Shown in pieces: positions 53,783-63,185 of a stretch of DNA of 64,000 nucleotides. Location: contig JADLFW010000033.1 in assembly GCA_020849615.1 (NCBI GenBank), positions 62,001-126,000 of the forward strand. The letters are read 5' to 3'. The translations under genes were made by a program, and so were the position numbers. The DNA comes from Phycisphaerales bacterium. GTDB taxonomy: Bacteria > Planctomycetota > Phycisphaerae > Phycisphaerales > UBA1924. The notes under the pieces were generated by a model. It did not search any database and had not been told where the DNA came from. It was given only the letters and a program-made list of their open reading frames with translations. How positions within the stretch are numbered: position 1 is the stretch's first letter; the number at the start of each line of letters is the position of its first letter.

Positions 53783-54886
53783 TCAGAACATGACACGAGC
53801 GGCGGGCTTCGATTCTGTCGTCGACGCCCCCATCGGCGCCGCCGCCATCGGGTTCAGGTGCCGCTCCGCCAGCTCACTCAGCACACGGTCGGCCTCAACC
53901 TCCTCGCTGAGTGTCTGCTGCAGCGTCTCCGCGGCCGCCGAGAGCCCCAGGGCCTCGGCGTACGCCCGGAGGCACCCGTAGGTCGCGATCTCGTAATGCT
54001 CGGCCTTCTGGGCGGCGCAAACCAAGGCCGCATCCCTCAAGGCCGGGGTGGTGTCCATCGCCATCAGCTCCTTGCTCTCGGAGATGATCCCGTTGATCGC
54101 GGGGCACTTGACAGCCTTGGCCTTCACACCCAGGTCCGCGAACAGCCCTTCGAGACGCTGAACGTGGCCCCTCGTCTGGCCGAGGTGGCCGTCAAACGCG
54201 CGGGCCAGGTCCTGATGACTCGCCTGGTCGCGGAGCTTCGGGATCGCGTCCACCAGCTGCTGCTCGGCGTAGTACATGTCCTGCACCTGCTCGATGAACA
54301 ACCGCCGCAGCGGATTGCCCTCGGCCCATTCCTCGGGCGAGACGCCGCCGCCCGATACTCGGGCCGCGGCGCCGGGGCCGACCGCTGCGCTCGTCACGCT
54401 CCGTTCCGCCCCGAAGCGGTCCAGAGTGCTTTCGATGAACTCGCGGTTTCCGCCGCTGGACTTCACACCGACCAGCACCGACCCCTTGTTCAGGGCATCC
54501 TGGAAGAACTTCACCTGGTGTTCGGGGATACCCAGACCGACCAGCCCGCCAAGCACTCCGCCCGCGGCCGCGCCAGCGCCGGCCCCCGCCAGTGCCGCCA
54601 CGATTGGGCCGGCCGCGATGAGGCCGATCCCGGACGTCGCCAGCGCGCCCACCGCGGTGAAGCCGGCCACCAGCGCGCCGACGGCCCCGCCGATCCCCCC
54701 GCCGATCGCAGCGCCCTGGCCCGCCTTGGTCTGCTTCTGGATCCCGAAAGCTTCCACCTTTGTGCCCTCGGCCGCCACGATGCTGATGTAATCCCGCGGG
54801 ACGCCGCCCTGCGTCAACGCGTCGATCGCCTGGGCGGCCCGCTCGCTGGTGGTGAACACGCCGGTAATCAGGCTGTCTTTGCTCAT
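53783..54886 (-). CDS. Fusion of GSP17M/glycine-zipper domain with YciE-like DUF892 ferritin fold
   Basis: 367 residues from the ATG at 54886, preceded by AAGGAG. Residues 1-~165: a general-stress-protein-17M-like domain (LITGVFTTSERAAQAIDALTQGGVPRDYISIVA) with a long Gly/Ala-rich zipper (GAAIGGGIGGAVGALVAGF...). Residues ~200-350: DUF892, the YciE family (PLRRLFIEQVQDMYYAEQQLVDAIPKL, KAEHYEIATYGCLRAYAEAL), a ferritin-like four-helix bundle with acidic and His residues able to bind metal. Both halves are stress-associated families; having them on one chain suggests membrane or surface tethering of the ferritin-like part. Confidence 0.88.
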   Translation of the reverse strand: MSKDSLITGVFTTSERAAQAIDALTQGGVPRDYISIVAAEGTKVEAFGIQKQTKAGQGAAIGGGIGGAVGALVAGFTAVGALATSGIGLIAAGPIVAALAGAGAGAAAGGVLGGLVGLGIPEHQVKFFQDALNKGSVLVGVKSSGGNREFIESTLDRFGAERSVTSAAVGPGAAARVSGGGVSPEEWAEGNPLRRLFIEQVQDMYYAEQQLVDAIPKLRDQASHQDLARAFDGHLGQTRGHVQRLEGLFADLGVKAKAVKCPAINGIISESKELMAMDTTPALRDAALVCAAQKAEHYEIATYGCLRAYAEALGLSAAAETLQQTLSEEVEADRVLSELAERHLNPMAAAPMGASTTESKPAARVMF

Positions 54887-55018
54887 GATTCTGCTCCTTC
54901 TTGAAATTGTGCCCGGCACCGGGGTGGCGTCAGCACGTCGACACTCCTCGGGCGGAAGTCCTGCGCTGCGCGTGATCTGTTGGTGAAACCACCCTCATCC
55001 GCGCCGGCCCGCGCGGGC

Positions 55019-55438
55019 TCAGGTCCGGCGTGTCCGGCGATGGGCCACTACATCGCGGTCGTGGGCGCGGTTGAGGGTCGCCCCCACCACCGGGTTGAAC
55101 ACCAAGGCCAGCAGGCCGAACGCCATCGCGGCCAGCCCGGCTAACCAGCCGAGCCAGACGCCAAAGGCCACCGCCGCCGCCGCCACAAGCGCCCCCATGA
55201 TCGCCAGTTCGCTCCACAGCATCCGCGGCCCGGCACGCACATCCGCCGGCCTGCCTTCCACACCCTCCGCCGCCACTTCCTCCGCCACCTCTTCGCGCGG
55301 GCCCGGCATGATGAACACGTGCGCCGCTTCTTCAGGCTCTACGTGTTCGGCCCGCTCGGCTGCCTCAGGTGACTCCGTAACCGCCGGGCTCACCCGCCGT
55401 CGGCCGAGTTCGTCAGGATCGACCTGCTCGGGATCCAT
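55019..55438 (-). CDS. Uncharacterised membrane protein with two helices
   Basis: 139 residues from the ATG at 55438 (GGAGG 8 nt upstream). The first ~75 residues are acidic and probably disordered (PEAAERAEHVEPEEAAH). Then come two membrane helices: WSELAIMGALVAAAAVAFGVWLG and LAGLAAMAFGLLALVFNPV. The tail is basic (HDRDVVAHRRTRRT). No family recognised; it belongs to the run of small minus-strand stress genes. Confidence 0.7.
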   Translation of the reverse strand: MDPEQVDPDELGRRRVSPAVTESPEAAERAEHVEPEEAAHVFIMPGPREEVAEEVAAEGVEGRPADVRAGPRMLWSELAIMGALVAAAAVAFGVWLGWLAGLAAMAFGLLALVFNPVVGATLNRAHDRDVVAHRRTRRT

Positions 55439-55537
55439 CACCGCACCTCCGCCCGCCACTGATCAAATGGCTCTTCATCGACCGCCGGCCGATGAAGAGC
55501 CGCACACACGGAGAACCGCACCCGCGGCGTCCCGCGG

Positions 55538-55822
55538 TCAACGACGCATCGCCCATCCCAGCAGCTTCGCCGCCGCCATTCCGGCGACCATCGAGACCGC
55601 GATCGTTGCTACCGGTCTGCGCGCTGCGCTGCGTCCCAGCGCGCTACGCGCATCTTCGATCTGCTGCCGGGCCATCGCCGCAGTTTCCTTCGCTTTCGCC
55701 GTAGTCGATTCCGCCCCGGCGCTGATCAAGTTCCCGATGTCGCGCTTGATGGCCGCGACATCACCAGCCAGAACACGAACCGGATCCATCTTCCGCGCTC
55801 GCCCGTTGTTCACAGTTCTCAT
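55538..55822 (-). CDS. DUF883/ElaB-like membrane-anchored protein
   Basis: 94 residues. A helical stretch (VLAGDVAAIKRDIGNLISAGAESTTAKAKE...) leads to a basic segment and one C-terminal membrane helix (RPVATIAVSMVAGMAAAKLLGWAMRR). This plan matches the ElaB/YqjD/DUF883 family of inner-membrane proteins, some of which bind ribosomes in stationary phase. Assignment by architecture. Confidence 0.7.
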   Translation of the reverse strand: MRTVNNGRARKMDPVRVLAGDVAAIKRDIGNLISAGAESTTAKAKETAAMARQQIEDARSALGRSAARRPVATIAVSMVAGMAAAKLLGWAMRR

Positions 55823-56026
55823 GATCTGTCTCCGTGGTCGAGCCCGCCGCCATCGCCGCCGAACCCTGGTCCGATCTTGCGCGCCTCGTCACAGGTTGTT
55901 GAGTCCCGCGTCTCGGCTCGGGGCAGCTTCCCGCCCATCCACACGCGGCGCCGTGGCAAGCGAACTGACATGCCTACGTACGAGCGCCGGGCCATGCACC
56001 GGCATGAATCGCGAGTGAATGCCGGT

Positions 56027-59000
56027 TCATTCAGGACGGTGACCGGCCTCGACCAGCGACCACAGGCGATGAAGCTCCCGCTCTTCAGCGGCGCAGCTCT
56101 TCGCCGGGCCGGCGCCGAACAGGATCGCACGGTACTCCTCGAGCGCCCAGCGGTATCCTTCAACCGCGGCCGGCATTCGGCCAGGACGGATCGCCCATTC
56201 GCCCGCATCGACATTGACGACGGGCGCTGCGCGCCGGGCCTGCGGCAGCGGCGCCTTGCCCGACGTCTTCTTCTCCACCCCATCGCCTGCGCTGATGGAC
56301 CTCTCGCGTTCGGCGGACATCCGGTTCGCCACCCACGCTGTGAATCGCTTCCAGTGAGGCCCGACCCGCTCAAGAGCGCTGCGTTCGGCCCGCATTCCCT
56401 CTTCGCGCAAGGCGAACAGCCGGGTCCGCATCGTCTCCACGTAACGCGGATAGTGCCTCACCCGATCCCACGCCAGCGCCCGCAGAAACCCACGCGGCAT
56501 CAGGAACGCCGCGTGCTCGCGGATGTCCGCGACGCTCCCGGCCCACAGCCGCGGTGTTCCCCCGGACAGCCGCTGGGCCAGACTCTGCCTCGCCTCCAGG
56601 ACACGGGCCGCCGCCTCTCCGACCTCTCTCGCCCCCGTCGCAAGCCGGCCGCGCTGCCCCGCCAGCCGGGCTTGGAACTCCTCGTCGCAGCGAGGCAGCG
56701 ACTGCCCTTCCAGAAAGGTCCGGTCCGCGATGAGCCCGGCCAGGTCGGCCCTCAGCCCGGCCTCATCGCCCAACTGCGAAAAGCGGCGGACCATCTCCGG
56801 CCATGACGACATGGCCTCGAGGTAATACGCGATCTCATCCCCACACGCGAGCGCAAGCAACCTCCGCACGCCGCGGTAATTCAGCGCTCCGGCCTCCCCG
56901 GCTTCACCCACGAAGGTAAACGTTACCGAGTCGCCCTCATCGAGGAGCACCGGAAAACGCACTCCCGACTCCGTTTCGATACGCTCGACCAGCGGGCCGA
57001 AGCTCCACTCGACGAGATTCCTCCGCTCGAACCCCGCCCGTTCGCGGGTCGCCTGGGACCGGCGTAGTCGCCCCGCGAATCGCGTCAGCAGCGCCGACAC
57101 GTCTCGATCCGCCCCGAGTTCTCGCCCGACCTCGTCCACCACTCGAACCCGCATGCGCAGGTGCGTCGGCAAGGACTTGAACGCCCACTCCTCCGGACGC
57201 ACGCGCACATCAAGCAGCACCTGCAACGCCTCGGAGAGCGCCCCCCGCAGCGGGCCGACACCGAAAGACATCACTCCAGCGCAGGATCTCGCGGTGGCGG
57301 ACAGATCGCTCCCGGCCTCGACCTGGGCCCGAACGGACTTCGGCAGTGTCTTGAACAGCGCGACCAGCAGGTCCTCAAGCCAGCCCGGGATGAGCCAGTC
57401 CAGCCGATCCGCTTCGATTTCCGGCAACTGCTCGAGCCGCACCGTCACCGTCAGACCATCATCCTCCTGCCCCGGCGCCCACCGGTAGACCAAGGCGGCT
57501 TCCGCCGCGCCGGGCCGCGCGGCGATGCAGATCGCCGCCGGAAACTGAAGGGGGTCCAGCGCACGCCGCGATTCGCCTCGTACTACATCGCTCAGCGACA
57601 GATTCAGGCTATCGATTCCCTTGCGCTCCCCTTCGCGATACCACGCCGACAGCGAGGCCCCATCAGCGATCCCCGATGGAATGCGGCGATCAAACCAGGC
57701 TTCCAGTCCCGATTCCGGAACCAGCACATCACGACGACGCAGCCGGGCCTCGACGCCGCGAGCATCCTCCATCGTCGCACGATTCCGCGCGACAAACCCG
57801 AGGTCTGCATTCCATCTGCCGCGCACCAGGCCGTCCCTGATCAGGATCTCTCTGGATGCCGCCGGATCGATCCGCGCGAGCAGCACCCGCCGTCGCGGCA
57901 CGACCACGATGCCGCTCATCGTGACGCGCTCCCAGCCGGATGGCTCCCCGGCATCCGCATCGAAATGCGCATCAGAGACCTGGTGCCGGAACATGTGGCC
58001 CGCCAGCGCTTCGATCCACTCCGGTTCGATCTTCGCGACCGTGCGCGCAAACAGCTTGCTCGTCTGCACAAGCTCCGCCGCCATGATCCACTTGGGCGCC
58101 CGCTTGAACAGCACCGACCCAGGGAAGATCTGGAGTCGATTCCCCCTCACGCCCCGGTACTCGAACGATCCGGCTTCACCCTCGCGGCAGGCGACGTTTG
58201 AGATCAGCCCGGTCAGCAGGGCACTGTGAATCGAATCCTCTGTCGCTGACGCAGCGCCCCCTCGAATGCCCTGTTCCGCGCAAACCCGCGCGAGTTGAGC
58301 GATCATCTCCCCCCATTCCCGCATGCGAGAGGGGGACAGAAAGTGGTCGCGGCACCAACCCGTCAGGCCGCCTCGGGTCATCGACTCCTCGGCGTGCCGG
58401 TACTGGTCCCACAGCTGCAGCAGCGTCAGGAAATCGCTCCGCTCGTTCCTGAACACCGCCTGGGCCCGGTCCGCCTCATCCTGTCGGCCGCCGGGCCGCT
58501 CCCGCGGGTCCTGGATGGACAGCGCCGCTGCCAGCACCGTGATGTGCTCGAGCGCCCCCGCCTGCTCCGCGGCCAGCAGCATCCGGGCGATCCGTGGATC
58601 TACTGGAATCGCGAACATCCGCCGCCCGATGTCCGTCAGCGGCGCATCGTGATCGGTCGACCCGACCGCGCCGAGCTCAAAGAGCGTCTCGTGCCCATCG
58701 CGGATCGCCGCTGCTTCCGGCGGGTCCAGCAGCGGAAAGTCCTCAACCCGCCCCAGGCCCAGCGCCTTCATGCGCAGGACTACGCTCGCCAGGCTCGTCC
58801 GCTTGATCTCCGGCTCCGTGAACGCCGGCCGGGCCCGGTACGACGTCTCGGAATACAGCCGCACGCAGACACCCGCCTCGATTCGCCCGCAGCGGCCCGC
58901 CCGCTGATCCGCAGAGGCACGCGAGATCTCCTCGATCGGCAAGCCCTGGATCTTCCGTTCCGGGTCGTACCGCCCCAGCCGCGCAAGCCCCGTATCAACC

Positions 59001-59872
59001 ACGTACCGGATGCCCGGGACGGTCAGCGATGTTTCCGCGATGTTCGTCGCCAGCACCACGCGCCGCCCGCCGCTGGGATGGAAGATCCGGTCCTGCTCCT
59101 GCTCGCTCAGGCGAGAGAACAGCGGCAGGATTTCAACGCCTCCTCCACGCCGGCGCAGCGCATCCGCCGCCTGCCGAATCTCACGCTCGCCGGGGAGGAA
59201 CACCAGGACATCCCCCCGCCCGCCCGGCAGGTCCTCCACGGCATCCGCGATCAGCTCCGCCCCCGCTCCACCCCCATCGCCCTCCTCCGACGGGCGGTAG
59301 CGCACCTCAACCGGAAACAGCCGCCCGGAGACCTCGATGATCGGCGCTCGCGACGGGCCGCCGAAGTGCCGGCTGAACCGGCCGGGGTCGATCGTGGCCG
59401 AGGTGACAATCAGCTTCAGATCTCGCCGGCGATCAAGAAGCCCGCGCACGTAACCGAGCAGGAAATCGATATTGAGAGACCGCTCGTGCGCCTCGTCGAT
59501 GATGATGGTTCCGTACGACGCCAGGTCGGGCTCCGCCGCCAGCTCCGCGAGCAGCATGCCGTCGGTCAGCACCTTGATGCGAGTCCTGCGGCTGGTCTGG
59601 TCGTGGAACCGGACTTTCACCCCGACGACGCCGCCGAGCGGCTCGCCGCGTTCCTCGGCGATCCTCGCCGCGACGGCCCGGGCCGCCAGCCGCCGCGGCT
59701 GCGTATGGGCGATCAGCCCCGGCAGGCCCATGTCCAGGCAGATCTGCGGAAGCTGAGTGGTCTTGCCCGAGCCCGTCGCCCCGCACAACACAACGACCTG
59801 GTGGCGCTCGATCACGCCGCGGATCTCCTCGCGGCGTTGCAGCACCGGCAGTCTGTCGCTCGGGTCGGCCAT
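56027..59872 (-). CDS. hrpA: HrpA-type DEAH-box ATP-dependent RNA helicase
   Basis: 1281 residues. The motor core lies in residues ~15-560: Walker A GATGSGKTTQLPQ, DEAH in IIIDEAHERSLNIDFLL, SAT in TSATIDPGRFSRHF, and motif VI DQRAGRCGRIEAGVC. Winged-helix, ratchet and OB-fold regions follow, and then the long C-terminal DUF3418 region typical of HrpA (ends HRLWSLVEAGHRPE). E. coli HrpA is 1300 residues and has been linked to mRNA processing and rescue of stalled ribosomes. It is a single gene with no obvious operon partner. Confidence 0.95.
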   Translation of the reverse strand: MADPSDRLPVLQRREEIRGVIERHQVVVLCGATGSGKTTQLPQICLDMGLPGLIAHTQPRRLAARAVAARIAEERGEPLGGVVGVKVRFHDQTSRRTRIKVLTDGMLLAELAAEPDLASYGTIIIDEAHERSLNIDFLLGYVRGLLDRRRDLKLIVTSATIDPGRFSRHFGGPSRAPIIEVSGRLFPVEVRYRPSEEGDGGGAGAELIADAVEDLPGGRGDVLVFLPGEREIRQAADALRRRGGGVEILPLFSRLSEQEQDRIFHPSGGRRVVLATNIAETSLTVPGIRYVVDTGLARLGRYDPERKIQGLPIEEISRASADQRAGRCGRIEAGVCVRLYSETSYRARPAFTEPEIKRTSLASVVLRMKALGLGRVEDFPLLDPPEAAAIRDGHETLFELGAVGSTDHDAPLTDIGRRMFAIPVDPRIARMLLAAEQAGALEHITVLAAALSIQDPRERPGGRQDEADRAQAVFRNERSDFLTLLQLWDQYRHAEESMTRGGLTGWCRDHFLSPSRMREWGEMIAQLARVCAEQGIRGGAASATEDSIHSALLTGLISNVACREGEAGSFEYRGVRGNRLQIFPGSVLFKRAPKWIMAAELVQTSKLFARTVAKIEPEWIEALAGHMFRHQVSDAHFDADAGEPSGWERVTMSGIVVVPRRRVLLARIDPAASREILIRDGLVRGRWNADLGFVARNRATMEDARGVEARLRRRDVLVPESGLEAWFDRRIPSGIADGASLSAWYREGERKGIDSLNLSLSDVVRGESRRALDPLQFPAAICIAARPGAAEAALVYRWAPGQEDDGLTVTVRLEQLPEIEADRLDWLIPGWLEDLLVALFKTLPKSVRAQVEAGSDLSATARSCAGVMSFGVGPLRGALSEALQVLLDVRVRPEEWAFKSLPTHLRMRVRVVDEVGRELGADRDVSALLTRFAGRLRRSQATRERAGFERRNLVEWSFGPLVERIETESGVRFPVLLDEGDSVTFTFVGEAGEAGALNYRGVRRLLALACGDEIAYYLEAMSSWPEMVRRFSQLGDEAGLRADLAGLIADRTFLEGQSLPRCDEEFQARLAGQRGRLATGAREVGEAAARVLEARQSLAQRLSGGTPRLWAGSVADIREHAAFLMPRGFLRALAWDRVRHYPRYVETMRTRLFALREEGMRAERSALERVGPHWKRFTAWVANRMSAERERSISAGDGVEKKTSGKAPLPQARRAAPVVNVDAGEWAIRPGRMPAAVEGYRWALEEYRAILFGAGPAKSCAAEERELHRLWSLVEAGHRPE

Positions 59873-59932
59873 CGGCGGACCAAGCGTACGCCCACGCGGG
59901 GCGGACGACGCCGACGTCCGCTGCGCGACCGG

Positions 59933-60820
59933 TTACGCGGCGCAGCCCGGGACCGCAAGGATCGAGCACGCGGCCTCCCGCAGGACCCGATCGGTGGTGC
60001 GGCCGAGCAGGAACTCTCGCAGGTTGGACCTCCCGTGCGTGCCCACGACAACAAGGTCGGCTCCCGCGATCGCCGCCAGCAATCCACGCCCCGGACTGTC
60101 ATCCTCGTGGACTTCGTAGCGCGGGCGCAGGTAGGCCATCTCCGCGACCGTCTTTTCGCAGAACGCCCGCAGGTGACCCTTCAACGCATCGCGGTACCGC
60201 TCCCGGAACTGCTCATCCGAGAGCGCGTCTGTCGCTCTGGCCCGAGAGCGTTTCCACGGCGGGCTGAAGATGTGCACGATCCGCACGTCCGCGCTGTCCT
60301 GCGCGGCGAACCGCGCCGCCGCCTCCAGCGCCCGGGCCGAGTTGTCCGAGAAGTCCACGCCGACAACCATGCGGCGGAACACCCCCGGCGTCGACTCCCG
60401 CACGATGAGCACCTTGCACGCCGGATGCCGAACACAGGCCGCCGCGAATGTTCCCACGCCTCGCCCCGACGCCTGCGAAGCCCCGACGATGATCAGGTCC
60501 GCCCCGCGCTCCTTCGCGAATCGCTGGAGTTCCGCCAGCGGCTGGCCCACGATGATCTCGAGCCCCAGCGCAGCGCGGCCCGGCACATCCTTGCCGAACT
60601 CGGCCCAGGCAGCCTTGGCGTCCGCCACCACATCCTCGGCGGGCACCATCGGCAGCGGATAGAACACCGGGTCGGGCACGAACTCGACGGGCGGGAACGC
60701 CACGTGCACCGGGTGAACGGTCGCCGTGCTCCACAGCGCCAGCCGCTGCGCCTGTCTCATCGCCACCGCCGATGCTTCGCTGAAGTCCACCCCCACGACG
60801 ATCGAACGAAGCCGGTCCAT
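59933..60820 (-). CDS. Tandem universal stress protein (two UspA domains)
   Basis: 295 residues from the ATG at 60820, with an AAAGGAG site upstream. Domain 1 (residues 1-~145) begins SIVVGVDFSEASAVAMRQA and has IIVGASQASGRGVGTF. Domain 2 begins MVVGVDFSDNSARALEAAA and ends with the ATP-binding pattern VVVGTHGRSNLREFLLG...VLREAACSILAVPG. Domain 2 keeps the G-x2-G-x9-G signature well; domain 1 is less regular. Usp proteins aid survival in stasis and stress. It is divergent from the PAS-GAF kinase gene. Confidence 0.94.
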   Translation of the reverse strand: MDRLRSIVVGVDFSEASAVAMRQAQRLALWSTATVHPVHVAFPPVEFVPDPVFYPLPMVPAEDVVADAKAAWAEFGKDVPGRAALGLEIIVGQPLAELQRFAKERGADLIIVGASQASGRGVGTFAAACVRHPACKVLIVRESTPGVFRRMVVGVDFSDNSARALEAAARFAAQDSADVRIVHIFSPPWKRSRARATDALSDEQFRERYRDALKGHLRAFCEKTVAEMAYLRPRYEVHEDDSPGRGLLAAIAGADLVVVGTHGRSNLREFLLGRTTDRVLREAACSILAVPGCAA

Positions 60821-60917
60821 GCATCCGCTCCTTTCGTCCGCCTCCGGCCCGGGCCACCCATGACCACAAGCCGCAGCTATATGGATTGTCTGCCTTCTGC
60901 TGGTTCTCGGCACCGCC

Positions 60918-60930
60918 TTCGGTCACCGAA
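60918..60930. promoter_or_regulatory. Palindrome between the divergent Usp and kinase genes
   Basis: TTCGGTCACCGAA is a perfect inverted repeat (6 + 1 + 6). Its place in a 241-nt divergent gap would suit a regulator binding site, but one short palindrome in high-GC DNA can also be chance. Confidence 0.25.
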
Positions 60931-61061
60931 CTCGGGTATTTGTCCGTGCGATAGGGGATTCCACCCTGTTCCCGAGGAGTTCACCCCTCAATCCGCGCCC
61001 CTGACTCGTGTCCGCGACTCGGACCCACCCCTATGCTGCGGCAGGTTCCTTGGGGGAATTC

Positions 61062-63185
61062 ATGAGCGCCTGCTCGGCCAGCCCGGATCAACCAACCGCT
61101 GAAACCGCGGCCCCTCCCCCTCAGCCGACCCCGAACCCGGCCCCGAACTCAATCCCAAACCCCGGCCCGGACCACGAAGGCCGCTATCGCGCCATCGTTT
61201 TCTCGGCAATCCACCCCATTGTCACGATCGATGCAACGGGCATCATCCGGGAAGTCAATCCGGCCGCCGAGCGCGTCTTCGGGTACTCGCCCGGGGCCCT
61301 CGTCGGCCGCAACGTCTCCATCCTGATGCCCGAGCCGCACGCCTCCTCGCACGGCCGGTACCTCGTCAACTACCACCACACCGGCGCCACCAACATCCTC
61401 GGCCGCCCGCGCGAGTTCGAGGGCGTCCGCCGCGACGGCCACCGCTTCCCCATCGAGATCTCCGTCGCCCGCGTCGAAGTGCCGGGCCAGCCCGGCCCCA
61501 TCTTCACCGCCATCATCCGCGATATCTCCGATCGCAAGCGCGCCGAGTCCGAGCTCCGCCTGCTGCAGGAACTGGCCGTCGCCATCGGCCAGTCCCGCGA
61601 TCTCAAGAGCGCCCTGACCGAGACGCTCCGCCGCATCGGCGCCGCCACCGGATGGTCTTACGGAGAAGCCTGGCTCCCCAACTCCGCGGGCGAACTCGTC
61701 GTCGATTCGCCTGTCTGGCACGCGCCGGGCTTGCCCGCCAACTTGCTCGACCGGCTCACCCGCGGCCGCTCCTTGCGCCGCGGCGAAGGCCTGCCGGGCT
61801 GCGCGTGGTCCTCGCGGCAGGTCGAGTGCTTCGAGGACCTGGCTCACGAGCCGCGGTGCACCCGGGCCGCCGAAGCCGGCGCGCTGGGCCTCAACGCCGC
61901 CGTCGCGGTGCCCGTCCTGGCGGGCGAAGAAGTCGTGGCGGTCCTGGTCTTCCTCCACAGCCGCCTGGGCGGTGAGAGCCAACGCGTCCTCGAACTGGTC
62001 TGCGCCGCCGTCGCGCCGCTGGGCCCGGTCATCGACCGCAAACGCACCGAGGATGAACTCGACCGTCACCGCCGCCAGCTCGAGTCCCTCGTCGCCGAGC
62101 GCACGGCCGAACTGGAGCGCTCCCACGAGCAGCTCCGCCAGGCCGACCGGCTTGTCGCCATCGGCACCCTCGCCGCCGGGCTCGGGCACGACATGAACAA
62201 TGTCCTGTTCCCCATCCGCTGCCGGCTCGATGCACTCGACGCCTCGAAGCTCACCGATGAAGTCCGCGAGGAATGCCTCGCGATCCGCCGCTCCGTTGAT
62301 TACCTTCAGCAGCTCACCGACGGCCTCCGCCTCCTCGCCCTCGATCCCTCCGATGCCGATGCCTCCTCCGCCTCGACCGACATCAGCGACTGGTGGGACC
62401 AGGTCGGCGTCCTGATGCGCCGGGCGCTGCCCCGCCACGCCCAGCTCGAGACCCGGATTCCCCTCGATCTTCCCCCTGTCGGCGTCGCCCCCCACCGCCT
62501 CACCCAGGCCGTCCTCAACCTGCTCTCCAATGCCGGCGCGGCGATCGCGCGCGAGGGCCACGTGCGCCTCGCCGCCAGCGCCGCCGACGACGAATCCACC
62601 GTCCGGCTCGCCGTCTCCGACGACGGCTGCGGCATGAGCGATGAGGTCCGCCGGCGCGCGCTCGACCCCTTCTTCACCACCAAGAAGCGCGGCCTGGGAA
62701 CGGGCCTGGGCCTCTCGCTGGTCAACGGCGTCGCCCTGTCCGCTGGCGGGAACGTCGACATCCAGTCCACCCCGGGCCGCGGCACCACCGTCACGCTCGA
62801 GCTTCCGGCCGTCGGCTCGCCGCCCCGCCCCGCTGCCCGCAGCCGCTCCGCGTCCCCCCCCGAGGCGATGCTCTCGGTCGCCGACCCGCGGACCGCTACG
62901 CTCGTCGCCGCCTTCCTCCGCGCCGCCGGCTACGAAGTGCACACCCCGCCCGCCGCACCGGGCCGGTCGACCCGCGTCCTGCTCACCGAACCGTCCGCCG
63001 TCGCTCTCCGCTCCGCGCGCCAGTTCCTCAAGGGCCGCCCCGACCGGCGCGTTGTCCTATTCGGCGCGGGCGGGCCCGAATGGCAACGCACCGGCGCCAT
63101 CATCATCGAGAACGCCAACGACTTCGAAAAGATCCGCCAAGGCATCGCCGATGCGCTCTCGGCGGTCAAGGAGGCTTCGCCATGA
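61062..63185 (+). CDS. PAS-GAF soluble histidine kinase with C-terminal pseudo-receiver-like region
   Basis: 707 residues from the ATG at 61062, with a GGGGGA site just upstream. A Pro-rich N-terminus precedes a PAS domain (~44-165) of FixL-like sequence (GRNVSILMPEPHASSHGRYLVNYHHTGATNILG...). The FixL haem-binding His position is not matched, so haem is unlikely. Then GAF (~180-330), a coiled linker, HisKA with phospho-His in LAAGLGHDMNN near residue 374, and HATPase (LLSNAGAAI, DDGCGMSD, GLGTGLGLSLVNG). The last ~110 residues (AMLSVADPRTATLVAAFLRAAGYEVHTPP...) resemble a receiver fold without a clear phospho-Asp set. No membrane helices. It overlaps the response regulator gene as ATGA. Confidence 0.9.
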   Translation: MSACSASPDQPTAETAAPPPQPTPNPAPNSIPNPGPDHEGRYRAIVFSAIHPIVTIDATGIIREVNPAAERVFGYSPGALVGRNVSILMPEPHASSHGRYLVNYHHTGATNILGRPREFEGVRRDGHRFPIEISVARVEVPGQPGPIFTAIIRDISDRKRAESELRLLQELAVAIGQSRDLKSALTETLRRIGAATGWSYGEAWLPNSAGELVVDSPVWHAPGLPANLLDRLTRGRSLRRGEGLPGCAWSSRQVECFEDLAHEPRCTRAAEAGALGLNAAVAVPVLAGEEVVAVLVFLHSRLGGESQRVLELVCAAVAPLGPVIDRKRTEDELDRHRRQLESLVAERTAELERSHEQLRQADRLVAIGTLAAGLGHDMNNVLFPIRCRLDALDASKLTDEVREECLAIRRSVDYLQQLTDGLRLLALDPSDADASSASTDISDWWDQVGVLMRRALPRHAQLETRIPLDLPPVGVAPHRLTQAVLNLLSNAGAAIAREGHVRLAASAADDESTVRLAVSDDGCGMSDEVRRRALDPFFTTKKRGLGTGLGLSLVNGVALSAGGNVDIQSTPGRGTTVTLELPAVGSPPRPAARSRSASPPEAMLSVADPRTATLVAAFLRAAGYEVHTPPAAPGRSTRVLLTEPSAVALRSARQFLKGRPDRRVVLFGAGGPEWQRTGAIIIENANDFEKIRQGIADALSAVKEASP

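Noticed and set aside
61062..63185. FixL-like oxygen sensor
   Set aside because: The PAS domain is similar in sequence, but the haem-binding His position is not matched, so oxygen sensing by haem is not supported.
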